From positions 5,518,001 through 5,582,000 of the forward strand of contig NZ_JARXYP010000002.1 in the NCBI RefSeq assembly GCF_029893805.1: a stretch of DNA of 64,000 nucleotides, written 5' to 3'. The notes under the pieces are model-generated. The model ran no database searches, was not told the DNA's origin, and saw only the letters and a program-made list of their open reading frames with translations. The translations under genes were made by a program, and so were the position numbers. This document shows positions 8,514 to 16,660 of this stretch, piece after piece; the stretch's first letter is position 1; each line of letters starts with the position of its first letter. The DNA comes from Streptomyces sp. SAI-135 (lineage in GTDB: Bacteria; Actinomycetota; Actinomycetes; Streptomycetales; Streptomycetaceae).

Positions 8514-9346
8514 AGCTCTTTCGCCAGCCGCTTGATGAAGTCGCGCGACCGTCCGGGGTCGAGTGATACGGCTTCCACTTTACGGAAGCGCGTTCGAAAG
8601 GCGGCGAGTTGAGCCTCGGAGTCGATGAAGGCGGGGCCATGGGGCACGTCACGCACCACCGTGTCCAGTTTGGGGAGGGGGCCGCCGGCGTACGACATGG
8701 TGCTCGCGGCTGAGGCGAAGTCGTCCAGGTCGAAGGGGATGACGCGAACGGTGATGTCGTCCGCCTCGGAGAGTTCGAGGAGCCGGAGGAGCTGGGCCCT
8801 GGAGGCGGCACGGTCACTGACCCTGATCCGCAGGGCCGACTCGTGGATCACCGAGGTGTACGCGAGGGTGATCTGCTGGCGCCTCATGCGGTGCTGGACA
8901 CGCAACGCGAGCTCGTCCTGGGTGAGTTCGGGAACCCTGGCGGAGAAGACGGCACGGGCGTAATCCTCCGTCTGAAGCAGTCCCGGTACGTACAGGATCG
9001 CCACCTCGTGCAGGAAGGCGGCGTGGTGCTCCAGCTCGGCGAGGTCCAGGAACGAGGTGGGCAGCCGGCCCCGGTACTCCTCCCACCAGCCGCGTGTCCG
9101 GTCGGTGGCCATCGCCACCAAGGCGTCGATGAACTCCTGGTCCGTGCAGTCGTAGTGCGATGCGAGGCGACGCAGACGCTCGTCGCTCACCCCTGCGAGT
9201 CCGGATTCGATCTGGGTGATCTGGACGCGATTCGCCCCGAGCAGCGCCGCGGCCTCGATGGTGGTGAGCCCGGCACCCTCGCGGAGCCTTCGCAGCTCCA
9301 CTCCCAGGCGCATTTGACGCGCAGTCGGTTCGCGCCTCAGGACCAT
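8510..9346 (-). CDS. XRE-family regulator with DUF5753 domain (WhiJ-like)
   Basis: 278 residues. The N-terminal helix-turn-helix is at about residues 12-65 (LRRLREGAGLTTIEAAALL, then VTQIE-type recognition region). The rest is a DUF5753 region with WWEEYRG, a central YVPGLLQTEDYARAV motif and a C-terminal RVIPFDLDD segment. Proteins of this type act with a DUF397 partner and an HATPase protein in developmental and antibiotic control in Streptomyces. It is divergent from the HATPase gene at 9550, with a small inverted repeat between them. Confidence 0.9.
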   Translation of the reverse strand: MVLRREPTARQMRLGVELRRLREGAGLTTIEAAALLGANRVQITQIESGLAGVSDERLRRLASHYDCTDQEFIDALVAMATDRTRGWWEEYRGRLPTSFLDLAELEHHAAFLHEVAILYVPGLLQTEDYARAVFSARVPELTQDELALRVQHRMRRQQITLAYTSVIHESALRIRVSDRAASRAQLLRLLELSEADDITVRVIPFDLDDFASAASTMSYAGGPLPKLDTVVRDVPHGPAFIDSEAQLAAFRTRFRKVEAVSLDPGRSRDFIKRLAKEL

Positions 9347-9416
9347 CGATTGCTCCTCGGTTCAACATGCCCGCAGACGTGGCTCGTTCGAGGGCAGATT
9401 ACGCGATCCGCTTGCT

Positions 9417-9427
9417 ATGTATTACAT
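9417..9427. promoter_or_regulatory. Inverted repeat between divergent XRE and HATPase genes
   Basis: ATGTA-T-TACAT is a perfect 5-bp inverted repeat in an otherwise AT-poor 200-bp divergent region. It is a candidate binding site for the XRE regulator or part of a promoter; nothing more can be shown from sequence. Confidence 0.3.
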
Positions 9428-9549
9428 GAAAGCCCTACCTTCTGTGACGTAGCGAACACGTTGCGGAAGCGCACCGCCCCGTCCTGTGGGACGGCCTCGG
9501 CGGCACTGCCACCGCAACAAACCCCCGCCCGACGAAACGGAGTTGCCGC

Positions 9550-9957
9550 ATGCCCGAAAACGATCCCTGGGAGTACACCCTGTACATCCCGAACGACCTC
9601 CGAGCCGTCACCGTCGCCCGCCGCACCCTGCGCCTGATCCTCACCCTGCACGGTCTGATCCGTCTGACGGACACCGCGGAGCTCCTCGCCGCGGAGTTGG
9701 TCTCGAACGCCGTACGGCATACGAAGGGGCCGGCCGCGCTGCGGGTGCGCTGGTCGGCCGGGGTGCTGCGGATCGGCGCGTGGGACGCGGACCCCGAACC
9801 GCCCGAGCCGCCGGGTGATGTGGACCTGTTGCGAGAGGCGGAGGAGGGGAGGGGGCTGGCGTTGGTGAAGGCGTGTGCCGACCTGTGGGGGTGGCAGCCG
9901 TTGGCCAGACAAGGCAACCGGGGGAAGTACGTGTGGTGCGAGCTGGCGGCGGGCTGA
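9550..9957 (+). CDS. Anti-sigma-factor-type HATPase (RsbW/SpoIIAB-like)
   Basis: 135 residues, a single GHKL ATPase domain. The N box is AAELVSNAVRHT (about residues 50-61), the G1 region is GAWDADPEPP, and the G2 lid is EGRGLALVKACAD. Such proteins are usually Ser/Thr kinases of anti-anti-sigma factors or orphan partners of XRE/DUF397 genes (AbaA-like cluster). Here it completes a triad with the divergent XRE and DUF397 genes. No signal peptide or membrane segment. Confidence 0.85.
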   Translation: MPENDPWEYTLYIPNDLRAVTVARRTLRLILTLHGLIRLTDTAELLAAELVSNAVRHTKGPAALRVRWSAGVLRIGAWDADPEPPEPPGDVDLLREAEEGRGLALVKACADLWGWQPLARQGNRGKYVWCELAAG

Positions 9958-10024
9958 CCGGTCGGTGGGCGGAACGGGTCTCCACCTTCCCCTCGGGAAC
10001 CACGGGAGATCGTAAAGTGCCCGG

Positions 10025-10396
10025 ATGAGCATCATCGGGGTCGGTATCGACGTCGCCGAGATCGAGCGGTTCGCGGCGTCGCTGGAGCGTACGCCGGGGA
10101 TGGCCCGGCGGCTGTTCCTGGACAGTGAGCTGATGCTGCCGAGCGGGGAGCGGCGCGGAGTCGCCTCGCTGGCCGCCCGGTTCGCCGCGAAGGAGGCCCT
10201 GGCCAAGGCGCTCGGGGCGCCGGCCGGGCTGCACTGGACCGATGCCGAGGTGTACGTGGAGGACAGCGGGCAGCCCCGGCTGCGGGTGACCGGGACCGTC
10301 GCCGCACGGGCGGCCGCGCTCGGGGTGCGGTCGTGGCACGTGTCGCTCAGTCATGACGCCGGGGTCGCCTCGGCCGTGGTGATCGCGGAGGGGTGA
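10025..10396 (+). CDS. acpS: Holo-[acyl-carrier-protein] synthase
   Basis: 123 residues. It transfers 4'-phosphopantetheine from CoA to the serine of acyl carrier protein. The GVGIDVAEIERF motif (metal-binding Asp) and the FAAKEALAKALG motif (Glu) are both present, with the usual AcpS length. ATG start close behind the putative promoter region. Next to nnrE/nnrD and alr as in other Streptomyces. Confidence 0.95.
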   Translation: MSIIGVGIDVAEIERFAASLERTPGMARRLFLDSELMLPSGERRGVASLAARFAAKEALAKALGAPAGLHWTDAEVYVEDSGQPRLRVTGTVAARAAALGVRSWHVSLSHDAGVASAVVIAEG

Positions 10397-10439
10397 CCTC
10401 CGGCAACCTCCGGAACCTCCGGCACCGCCGTCCCGACTC

Positions 10440-10724
10440 TCAGGCTGCCTGGTCCCAATCCGCGCGGACGTCCATCTCGGTCTGCGGGTCGTGGCCGCCG
10501 CCTCTCGCCTTCTCGCGAGCGCGCAGTGCGGCCCAGGCGACGGCACACGCGCAGGTGAGGAACCAGGGCAGTGGCCAGAGGGTGTCCCACCAACCCGCCT
10601 GCGGCGACACGGTGAGGTCGACCGAGGCCGCGCTCCAGGCGGCGGCAAGACTCCAGCACAGCAGGCGTCCGGCCCAGCGGACGGCCAGGGCGAAGTGTCC
10701 GGCGGGTCTGTCCGGATCGGTCAT
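10440..10724 (-). CDS. Small two-helix membrane protein
   Basis: 94 residues from the ATG at 10724, which lies behind GGAGG. Two hydrophobic segments are visible: about residues 12-36 (LAVRWAGRLLCWSLAAAW) and about 48-68 (WPLPWFLTCACAVAWAAL), followed by a charged Arg/Lys/Asp C-terminus. I do not recognise a family. Longer versions from upstream starts would add a low-complexity N-terminus and are less likely. Confidence 0.55.
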   Translation of the reverse strand: MTDPDRPAGHFALAVRWAGRLLCWSLAAAWSAASVDLTVSPQAGWWDTLWPLPWFLTCACAVAWAALRAREKARGGGHDPQTEMDVRADWDQAA

Positions 10725-11106
10725 CGCGGAATGTTCCTCCACGGAATGGGCGACCGCCGCGGATGCGGCTGAGCTCGCCGAAACGCCCTCAGTGTGCGGT
10801 TTGGGGGGCGTTCCGCACAGGGGTGGGCCGGGGCGGGCGTGACGTCTGAGACGGCCCCAGGTCCGGGCATATGCCCACAAGTACGTGATGGTGCCTGGTG
10901 AGCGCTTACGTGTCGAGTGAGGAACAGGAGTGAATCTGGCCGGAAGTGATCGCATCGGACTGTGTTATTCCGCCTGATCCCGTAGAGAACGCGCTTTCAG
11001 GTGTCCGTCACGTCATCGTTGTCGTCCGGAACTGATCGTTCCTGAGCCCTCGGCGCGCAGGGCCTGTCTTGTTCATCTCCGCTCGCGACGGGGGAGACTC
11101 GATCCC
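10725..11106. other. Intergenic region without a supported gene
   Basis: The 382 bases lie between the divergent small membrane protein and nnrE/nnrD. I see no convincing small reading frame, repeat or RNA. A GGGGGAG site just before 11107 serves nnrE/nnrD. Confidence 0.5.
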
Positions 11107-12546
11107 ATGCGTACTGCGTACAACGTGGAGACGGTCAGGGCCGCCGAGCGGGAGTTGATGGCACGGCTTCCGGACGGCGCGCTGATGCAGCGGGCGGCGG
11201 CCGGGCTGGCCGCGGCCTGTGCCGACCTGCTGGGGCGGGTGTACGGCCGCAGGGTCGTGCTGCTCGTCGGAAGCGGCGACAACGGCGGGGACGCCCTGTA
11301 CGCGGGCGCGCGCCTGGCGCGGCGGGGCGCCGGAGTGGCCGCCGTACTGCTCGCGCCCGGACGCGCCCACTCCGCGGGGCTGGCCGCGCTGCGGCGGGCC
11401 GGGGGGCGGGCCGTGGGAGTCGAGGGTGCCGAGCGGCTGATCGAGGGGGCCGATCTGCTGCTCGACGGGATCGTGGGGATCGGCGGCAAGGGCGGCCTGC
11501 GGCCCGACGCCGCCCGGCTGGCCGAGGTGGCCGACAGGTCCCGGGCCGCCGTCGTCGCCGTCGACCTGCCGAGCGGCGTCGACGCCGACACGGGGGAGGT
11601 GCGGGGAGCGGCCGTACGGGCCGACCTGACCGTCACGTTCGGGACGCACAAGCCGGGGCTGCTGATCGATCCCGCGCGGGAGTACGCCGGGTCGGTGCGG
11701 CTCGTCGACATCGGGCTGGGGGCCGTCCTGCCCGACGCGGCCGAACTGGAGGCGCTGCAACACGCAGACGTACGGCGGCTGTTGCCCGTGCCGACCGGGG
11801 AGAGCGACAAGTACCGGCGAGGAGTCGTCGGGATCGCCGCCGGCTCCGCGCGGTACCCGGGCGCCGCCGTGCTCGCCGTGTACGGGGCGCTGCGGGGCGG
11901 CGCCGGGGCCGTACGGTACGTCGGGCCCGCCGCGGACGCCGTGATCGCCCGCTTCCCCGAGACGCTCGTCTCCGACCGGGGGCCGAAGAAGGCCGGACGG
12001 GTGCAGGCGTGGGTCGCCGGACCGGGAGCCGGGGACGACGCCTCGGCCGTGGGCGAGGTGCTGGCCTCGGACGTGCCGGTGCTCATCGACGCGGACGGGC
12101 TGCGGCTCGCCGACCGGGACGCCGTACGCGCGCGTACCGCGCCGACCCTCATGACCCCGCACGCCGGGGAGGCCGCCGCGCTCCTCGGGGTGCCGCGCGA
12201 GGAGGTCGAGGGAGCCCGGCTGGCCTCGGCGCGGGAACTCGCCGGGCGCTACGGCGCGACCGTGCTGCTCAAGGGCTCGACCACGCTGGTCGCCGACGCG
12301 GGCGGCGGGGCCGTACGCGTGAACCCGACCGGCACGGCATGGCTGGCCACCGCGGGCAGCGGGGACGTCCTGTCCGGCCTCGCGGGGTCCCTCCTCGCGT
12401 CCGGGCTCAGCGCCCTGGACGCCGGCAGCGCGGCCGCGTACCTGCACGGCCTCGCCGGCCGGTTCGCGGCGGACGGGGCGCCGGTGGGAGCCCACGACGT
12501 GGCCGAGGCGGTCCCGGCGGCCTGGCGGGACGTCACGGATGCCTGA
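11107..12546 (+). CDS. nnrD: Bifunctional NAD(P)H-hydrate epimerase / ADP-dependent dehydratase
   Basis: 479 residues. It repairs damaged NAD(P)H hydrates: the N-terminal epimerase domain (about 1-210; GSGDNGGDALYAGARLA) interconverts the R and S forms, and the C-terminal ribokinase-like domain (about 225-479) dehydrates the S form with ADP. The second domain shows LMTPHAGEAAALLG, VLLKGSTT and the terminal TAGSGDVLSGLAG motif. The fusion, as in E. coli YjeF (nnr), is common in actinobacteria. Start ATG behind GGGGGAG. Confidence 0.95.
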   Translation: MRTAYNVETVRAAERELMARLPDGALMQRAAAGLAAACADLLGRVYGRRVVLLVGSGDNGGDALYAGARLARRGAGVAAVLLAPGRAHSAGLAALRRAGGRAVGVEGAERLIEGADLLLDGIVGIGGKGGLRPDAARLAEVADRSRAAVVAVDLPSGVDADTGEVRGAAVRADLTVTFGTHKPGLLIDPAREYAGSVRLVDIGLGAVLPDAAELEALQHADVRRLLPVPTGESDKYRRGVVGIAAGSARYPGAAVLAVYGALRGGAGAVRYVGPAADAVIARFPETLVSDRGPKKAGRVQAWVAGPGAGDDASAVGEVLASDVPVLIDADGLRLADRDAVRARTAPTLMTPHAGEAAALLGVPREEVEGARLASARELAGRYGATVLLKGSTTLVADAGGGAVRVNPTGTAWLATAGSGDVLSGLAGSLLASGLSALDAGSAAAYLHGLAGRFAADGAPVGAHDVAEAVPAAWRDVTDA

Positions 12547-12648
12547 CCGCACCGGCAGACGGGTGCACGGGCGCGAACTAGTACCTGATGGGACCAATAC
12601 CCGTCGGTCGAATATGCGGAGCCGAAAGAGCGATGTTTCGCTGGCCGC

Positions 12649-13272
12649 ATGGATGAGCCAAATATACGCGGCACCACCCGGCGTGAACTGCTGGGAGGAG
12701 CGGCAGTCGTTCTGGGGAGTCCCGTTCTCGGTTTCCGCGGGGACAACCCGGAACCATTAGAGGAAGAGCCCGGCGGCAACTGCGGCAGCGACTACGACGA
12801 GGAGTTCGAGGAGCTGCTGGCGGCCGTCGAGGACGTCGAGGTCAGCGACCGTTCCCTCGCACCGGCCAAGTGGACTCGCCCCATCCGGAAACGGGCCAGG
12901 GTGACCATGCGCTACGGAGTGCGGGGAAACTGGCTGGCCGGTTACCACACCGGAGTGGATCTCGCGGTGCCGAAGGGAACCCCGGTGTACGCGGTGGGCA
13001 GCGGCGTCGTCGTCCTGGCCAGCTGGTCGGGGTCGTACGGAAAGGCCGTGACCATCAAGCTGAGCGATTCCCGCTACGTCGTCTACGCCCACCTGTCGCG
13101 CATCTCGGTCGCGCGCGGCGCCAAGGTCAAGGCCGGCACCCGGATCGGGAGCAGCGGCGCCACCGGCCGCGCCACCGGCCCGCACCTGCACTTCGAGGTG
13201 CGTGCCCGGCGCCCGTACGGCTCCGACATCGACCCGGTGAAGTACCTGGCCCGGCACGGTCTGATCCTGTGA
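12649..13272 (+). CDS. Tat-type secreted M23 metallopeptidase with a TTA codon
   Basis: 207 residues. The N-terminus TTRRELLGGAAVVLG is a twin-arginine signal; an acidic linker follows (residues 38-65). The C-terminal ~120 residues form a LytM/M23 domain with HTGVDLA (zinc His and Asp) and HLHFEVR (second HxH motif), so it should cut peptidoglycan cross-bridges outside the cell. Leu37 is encoded by TTA (12757-12759), the rare codon read by the bldA tRNA, so translation is probably restricted to late growth. No clear ribosome-binding site is seen before the ATG. Confidence 0.85.
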   Translation: MDEPNIRGTTRRELLGGAAVVLGSPVLGFRGDNPEPLEEEPGGNCGSDYDEEFEELLAAVEDVEVSDRSLAPAKWTRPIRKRARVTMRYGVRGNWLAGYHTGVDLAVPKGTPVYAVGSGVVVLASWSGSYGKAVTIKLSDSRYVVYAHLSRISVARGAKVKAGTRIGSSGATGRATGPHLHFEVRARRPYGSDIDPVKYLARHGLIL

Positions 13273-13358
13273 CACCCGCCTCGCGGCACGCGCGTGCGGG
13301 TGCGTCCAGGGACGCGCTCATCGGCGGTGTCGGTCGCCTCTGAGACACTGGGGGCGCC

Positions 13359-14528
13359 ATGAACGAGACAGCAACTGCCCCGACCGCACCGCTGCGCGCC
13401 CGCGCCGAGATCGACCTGGCCGCGCTGCGTGCCAACGTGCGGACCCTGCGCGCCCGCGCGTCGGGAGCCGCCGTCATGGCCGTGGTCAAGTCCGACGCGT
13501 ACGGCCACGGCGCGGTGCCCTGTGCCCGCGCCGCGGTCGAGGCGGGCGCGCGCTGGCTCGGCACCGCCACGCCGGAGGAGGCTCTGGCGCTGCGCAAGGC
13601 CGGGCTGCCGGGGCGGATCATGTGCTGGCTGTGGACGCCCGGCGGCCCCTGGCGGGAGGCCATCGAGGCCGACCTCGACGTGTCCGTCAGCGGGATGTGG
13701 GCGCTGCGCGAGCTCGTCGCGGCCGCCCGCGAGGCCGGCGTCCCCGCGCGCGTGCAGCTCAAGGCCGACACCGGACTCGGACGGGGCGGCTGCCAGCCGG
13801 GCGGGGACTGGGCAGAGCTGGTCGCCGAGGCCCTGCGCGCCCAGTCCGAAGGACTCCTGACGGTCACCGGCCTCTGGTCGCACTTCGCCTGCGCCGACGA
13901 GCCGGGGCACCCCTCCATCGCCGCCCAGCTCGCCCTCTTCCGGGAGATGCTGGCGTACGCCGAGGGTCAGGGCGTGCGCCCCGAGGTGCGGCACATCGCC
14001 AACTCGCCCGCCACGCTCACTCTCCCGGAGAGCCACTTCGACCTCGTCCGGACCGGCATCGCGGTGTACGGCATCTCGCCCAGCCCCGAGCTGGGCGTCC
14101 CCGCCGACTTCGGCCTGCGCCCGGTGATGACGCTGTCGGCGTCGCTCGCGCTCGTCAAGCGCGTGCCCGGCGGCCACGGCGTCAGCTACGGCCACCACTA
14201 CGTCACCCCCGGCGAGACGACCCTCGGCCTGGTGCCCGTCGGCTACGCGGACGGCGTCCCGCGGCACGCCTCCGGCGCCGGACCGGTGCTGGTCGACGGC
14301 AAGTGGCGCACGGTCGCCGGGCGGGTCGCCATGGACCAGTTCGTGGTGGACCTCGGCGGCGACGAGCCCCCCGTCGGCACCCGGGTCGTGCTCTTCGGCC
14401 CCGGTGACGGGGGCGAGCCCACCGCGGAGGACTGGGCGCAGGCCGCGGGCACGATCGCTTACGAAATCGTGACCCGCATCGGAACGCGCGTTCCCCGCGT
14501 CCATGTGAATGAGGAACAAGCGGGGTAA
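13359..14528 (+). CDS. alr: Alanine racemase
   Basis: 389 residues, PLP enzyme that makes D-alanine for peptidoglycan. The PLP lysine is Lys44 in MAVVKSDAYGHG; the C-terminal domain has the catalytic tyrosine in HGVSYGHHY and the MDQFVVDL region. The start MNETATAPTAPLRARAEIDL fits Streptomyces homologues. It is followed after 72 bases by an alpha/beta hydrolase gene and tsaE, as usual in the genus. Confidence 0.96.
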   Translation: MNETATAPTAPLRARAEIDLAALRANVRTLRARASGAAVMAVVKSDAYGHGAVPCARAAVEAGARWLGTATPEEALALRKAGLPGRIMCWLWTPGGPWREAIEADLDVSVSGMWALRELVAAAREAGVPARVQLKADTGLGRGGCQPGGDWAELVAEALRAQSEGLLTVTGLWSHFACADEPGHPSIAAQLALFREMLAYAEGQGVRPEVRHIANSPATLTLPESHFDLVRTGIAVYGISPSPELGVPADFGLRPVMTLSASLALVKRVPGGHGVSYGHHYVTPGETTLGLVPVGYADGVPRHASGAGPVLVDGKWRTVAGRVAMDQFVVDLGGDEPPVGTRVVLFGPGDGGEPTAEDWAQAAGTIAYEIVTRIGTRVPRVHVNEEQAG

Positions 14529-14600
14529 CCGCACATTGCGCGTCGGAACAGCGCGTCGCGCGACACCGGTTTCACCCGACCCAGCGAACAGGAGCGGTAC

Positions 14601-15854
14601 GTGAGCGAGAGCAGTGCGGAGGCCGTCGTCGACGCCGCCGCCTCGGTGGCCCTCGCCTCCGCGGCGGGGGCGGGCGCCGGCTGGCGCCGGGCGACCGGCC
14701 TCGCGGGGGCCGCGATAGGCGTGGTCGCCGCTGGGGCCGCGGCGGGCGTGGCCATCGAGCGGCTCACCGTCGGGCGCGGCATGCGGCAGAAGGCGCGGCT
14801 CGCCCTCGACGCGGCCGGCCCGTACGGCGCACTGCGCGGCACCCCCGGCAAGGCGTACGCCGACGACGGCACCGAGCTGTACTACGAGGTCGACGACGTC
14901 GACCCGGAGGCGGGTCCCGCGCTGTCCCCGCGGCGCCGCAGGCTGTTCGGGCGCAAGGCCCCCGCGCCGGTCACCGTCGTCTTCAGCCACGGCTACTGCC
15001 TCAGCCAGGACTCCTGGCACTTCCAGCGCGCGGCGCTCAGGGGCGTCGTACGGACCGTGCACTGGGACCAGCGCAGCCACGGCCGGTCCGGGCGGGGGGT
15101 GCGGCAGGTGCAGGACGGGGTGCCGGTCGACATCGACCAGCTCGGCCAGGACCTGAAGGCCGTCATCGACGCGGCCGTCCCGCAGGGGCCGATCGTGCTC
15201 GTCGGGCACTCCATGGGCGGGATGACCGTCATGGCACTGGCCGACCAGTACCCCGAGCTGATCCGCGACCGGGTGGTCGCGGTGGCCCTGGTCGGCACGT
15301 CGTCCGGGCGGCTCGGCGAGGTCAACTTCGGGTTGCCCGTCGCCGGCGTCAACGCCGTGCGGCGGGTGCTGCCGGGCGTCCTCAAGGCGCTGGGGCAGCG
15401 GGCCGACCTGGTGGAGAAGGGGCGCCGGGCCACCGCCGACCTGTTCGCCGGGATCATCAAGCGCTACTCCTTCGCCTCCCGGGACGTCGACCCGGCCATC
15501 GTCCGGTTCGCCGAACGGATGATCGAGGGCACCCCCATCGACGTGGTCGCCGAGTACTACCCGGCGTTCGACAACCACGACAAGACCGCCGCCCTCGCCC
15601 ACTTCGCGGACAAGCCGGTGCTCGTCCTCGCCGGGGTCGGCGACATGGTCACGCCCAGCGAGCACAGCGAGGCCATCGCCTCCCTGCTGCCGGAGGCGGA
15701 ACTGGTGCTCGTCCCCGACGCCGGGCACCTGGTCATGCTGGAACACCCGGAAGTGGTCACCGACCGCCTCGCCGACCTCCTCACCCGCGCGGGTGCGGTG
15801 CCCGCAGGGGCTACCGTTGGCGGTTATGGAAGCAGTACCGCGCAACCCGGTTGA
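14601..15854 (+). CDS. Alpha/beta hydrolase with an N-terminal membrane segment
   Basis: 417 residues; GTG start behind AGGAGCGG. Residues ~30-55 are hydrophobic (GLAGAAIGVVAAGAAAGVA), probably an uncleaved anchor. The hydrolase fold follows from ~125: HGYCLSQDSW oxyanion region, nucleophile elbow GHSMGGMT, Asp in the VLAGVGDMVTP strand, and the C-terminal catalytic His in DAGHLVMLEHPE. The substrate is unknown. It overlaps tsaE by 29 bases and is conserved between alr and tsaE in Streptomyces. Confidence 0.9.
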   Translation: MSESSAEAVVDAAASVALASAAGAGAGWRRATGLAGAAIGVVAAGAAAGVAIERLTVGRGMRQKARLALDAAGPYGALRGTPGKAYADDGTELYYEVDDVDPEAGPALSPRRRRLFGRKAPAPVTVVFSHGYCLSQDSWHFQRAALRGVVRTVHWDQRSHGRSGRGVRQVQDGVPVDIDQLGQDLKAVIDAAVPQGPIVLVGHSMGGMTVMALADQYPELIRDRVVAVALVGTSSGRLGEVNFGLPVAGVNAVRRVLPGVLKALGQRADLVEKGRRATADLFAGIIKRYSFASRDVDPAIVRFAERMIEGTPIDVVAEYYPAFDNHDKTAALAHFADKPVLVLAGVGDMVTPSEHSEAIASLLPEAELVLVPDAGHLVMLEHPEVVTDRLADLLTRAGAVPAGATVGGYGSSTAQPG

Positions 15855-16332
15855 GACCGAGCTGACCGTCACCTCCCCCGAGCAGATGCGCGAGCTGGGC
15901 CTGAAGCTCGCCAAGCTGCTGCGCGCCGGGGACCTCGTGATGCTCAGCGGCGAGCTCGGCGCGGGCAAGACGACGCTGACCCGCGGACTCGGTGAGGGGC
16001 TCGGGGTGCGGGGGGCCGTCACCTCGCCGACCTTCGTGATCGCCCGGGTGCACCCGTCCCTGGGGGACGGACCGCCGCTGGTCCACGTGGACGCGTACCG
16101 CCTGGGCGGCGGGCTCGACGAGATGGAGGACCTCGACCTCGACGTCTCGCTGCCGGAGTCGGTGATCGTCGTGGAGTGGGGCGAGGGCAAGGTCGAGGAG
16201 CTGACCGACGACCGGCTCCAGGTGCGGATCCACCGCGCGGTCGGGGACACGGCCGACGAGGTGCGGCACGTGACGTTCACCCCGGTCGGTGAGCGGTGGG
16301 CGTCGGCCGACCTGGGTGTGCTCACGGCCTGA
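15826..16332 (+). CDS. tsaE: tRNA t6A synthesis ATPase TsaE
   Basis: 168 residues. TsaE binds the TsaB-TsaD complex and uses ATP for the t6A37 modification of ANN-decoding tRNAs. The Walker A motif is GELGAGKTTLTRG, followed by TSPTFV and the VHVDAYRLGG segment. The ATG at 15826 gives MEAVPRNPVET and overlaps the hydrolase gene. tsaB, rimI and tsaD follow after two small unrelated genes. Confidence 0.95.
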   Translation: MEAVPRNPVETELTVTSPEQMRELGLKLAKLLRAGDLVMLSGELGAGKTTLTRGLGEGLGVRGAVTSPTFVIARVHPSLGDGPPLVHVDAYRLGGGLDEMEDLDLDVSLPESVIVVEWGEGKVEELTDDRLQVRIHRAVGDTADEVRHVTFTPVGERWASADLGVLTA

Positions 16333-16430
16333 CCACCGCGCGTTCCGGTGCACGTTCCGACAATCCGTCGACAAGATGTCGGCAAGATATTGCATCGGAT
16401 GTCCGGTGCGTGGTCACATGGTACCCAGCT

Positions 16431-16454
16431 CGTAGTTAGGTGTACCTAACTACG
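16431..16454. promoter_or_regulatory. Near-perfect 24-bp palindrome before a 57-codon gene
   Basis: Two 11-base arms, CGTAGTTAGGT and ACCTAACTACG, flank a GT centre. The palindrome ends 16 bases before the GGAGG site of the small gene at 16481. It is AT-rich for this genome and has the form of a repressor operator. It does not fit the usual DmdR iron box, whose half-sites are spaced differently. Confidence 0.6.
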
Positions 16455-16480
16455 CCGCCCCCGAACTCCAGGAGGCGTCC

Positions 16481-16654
16481 ATGTCGGCCACCGAGAACCG
16501 GCCCCAGCCGCAGCCGTACGCGCTCGCCGGCGGTGTGTCCATGCGCGATCTGCTCGCGTCCTGCGCGGCGGCGGAGGCCGTCTCCACACCACCGCGGGTG
16601 CCCGATCCGGGCACGGCGCGGACGGCCGGCGCCGACCGCCCCCAGGCCGCCTGA
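16481..16654 (+). CDS. 57-residue conserved-looking small protein
   Basis: ATG start 5 bases behind GGAGGCGT. The protein starts MSATENRPQPQPYALAGG and continues VSMRDLLASCAAAEAVSTPP, then a Pro/Ala-rich tail. The middle segment is a short amphipathic helix; there are no membrane segments or known motifs. It lies between tsaE and an antisense LDT-like gene, with a strong palindrome upstream. Function unknown; a regulatory peptide is possible. Confidence 0.6.
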   Translation: MSATENRPQPQPYALAGGVSMRDLLASCAAAEAVSTPPRVPDPGTARTAGADRPQAA

Positions 16655-16660
16655 GCGAGG

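Larger units (their letters stand above)
7904..8529. repeat. 313-bp tandem duplication (glmS 3' end plus DUF397 gene)
   Basis: Copy A is 7904-8216 and copy B is 8217-8529, at a constant offset of 313. Each holds the last ~115 bases of glmS, a complete antisense DUF397 gene and the last codons of the upstream XRE gene. The junction at 8217 and both outer ends share CCAGCCGCT, a 9-base microhomology. The copies differ by a few substitutions and a small variable patch at the DUF397 N-terminus. Confidence 0.9.

Noticed and set aside
13083..16385. A 1100-codon reverse-strand open frame across alr, the hydrolase and tsaE.
   Set aside because: Complete antisense shadow of well-identified genes; no family resemblance.
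16431..16454. Palindrome considered as a DmdR iron box.
   Set aside because: The TTAGGT and ACCTAA half-sites are only 2 bases apart, whereas the iron box has 7 between them; no iron gene adjoins.
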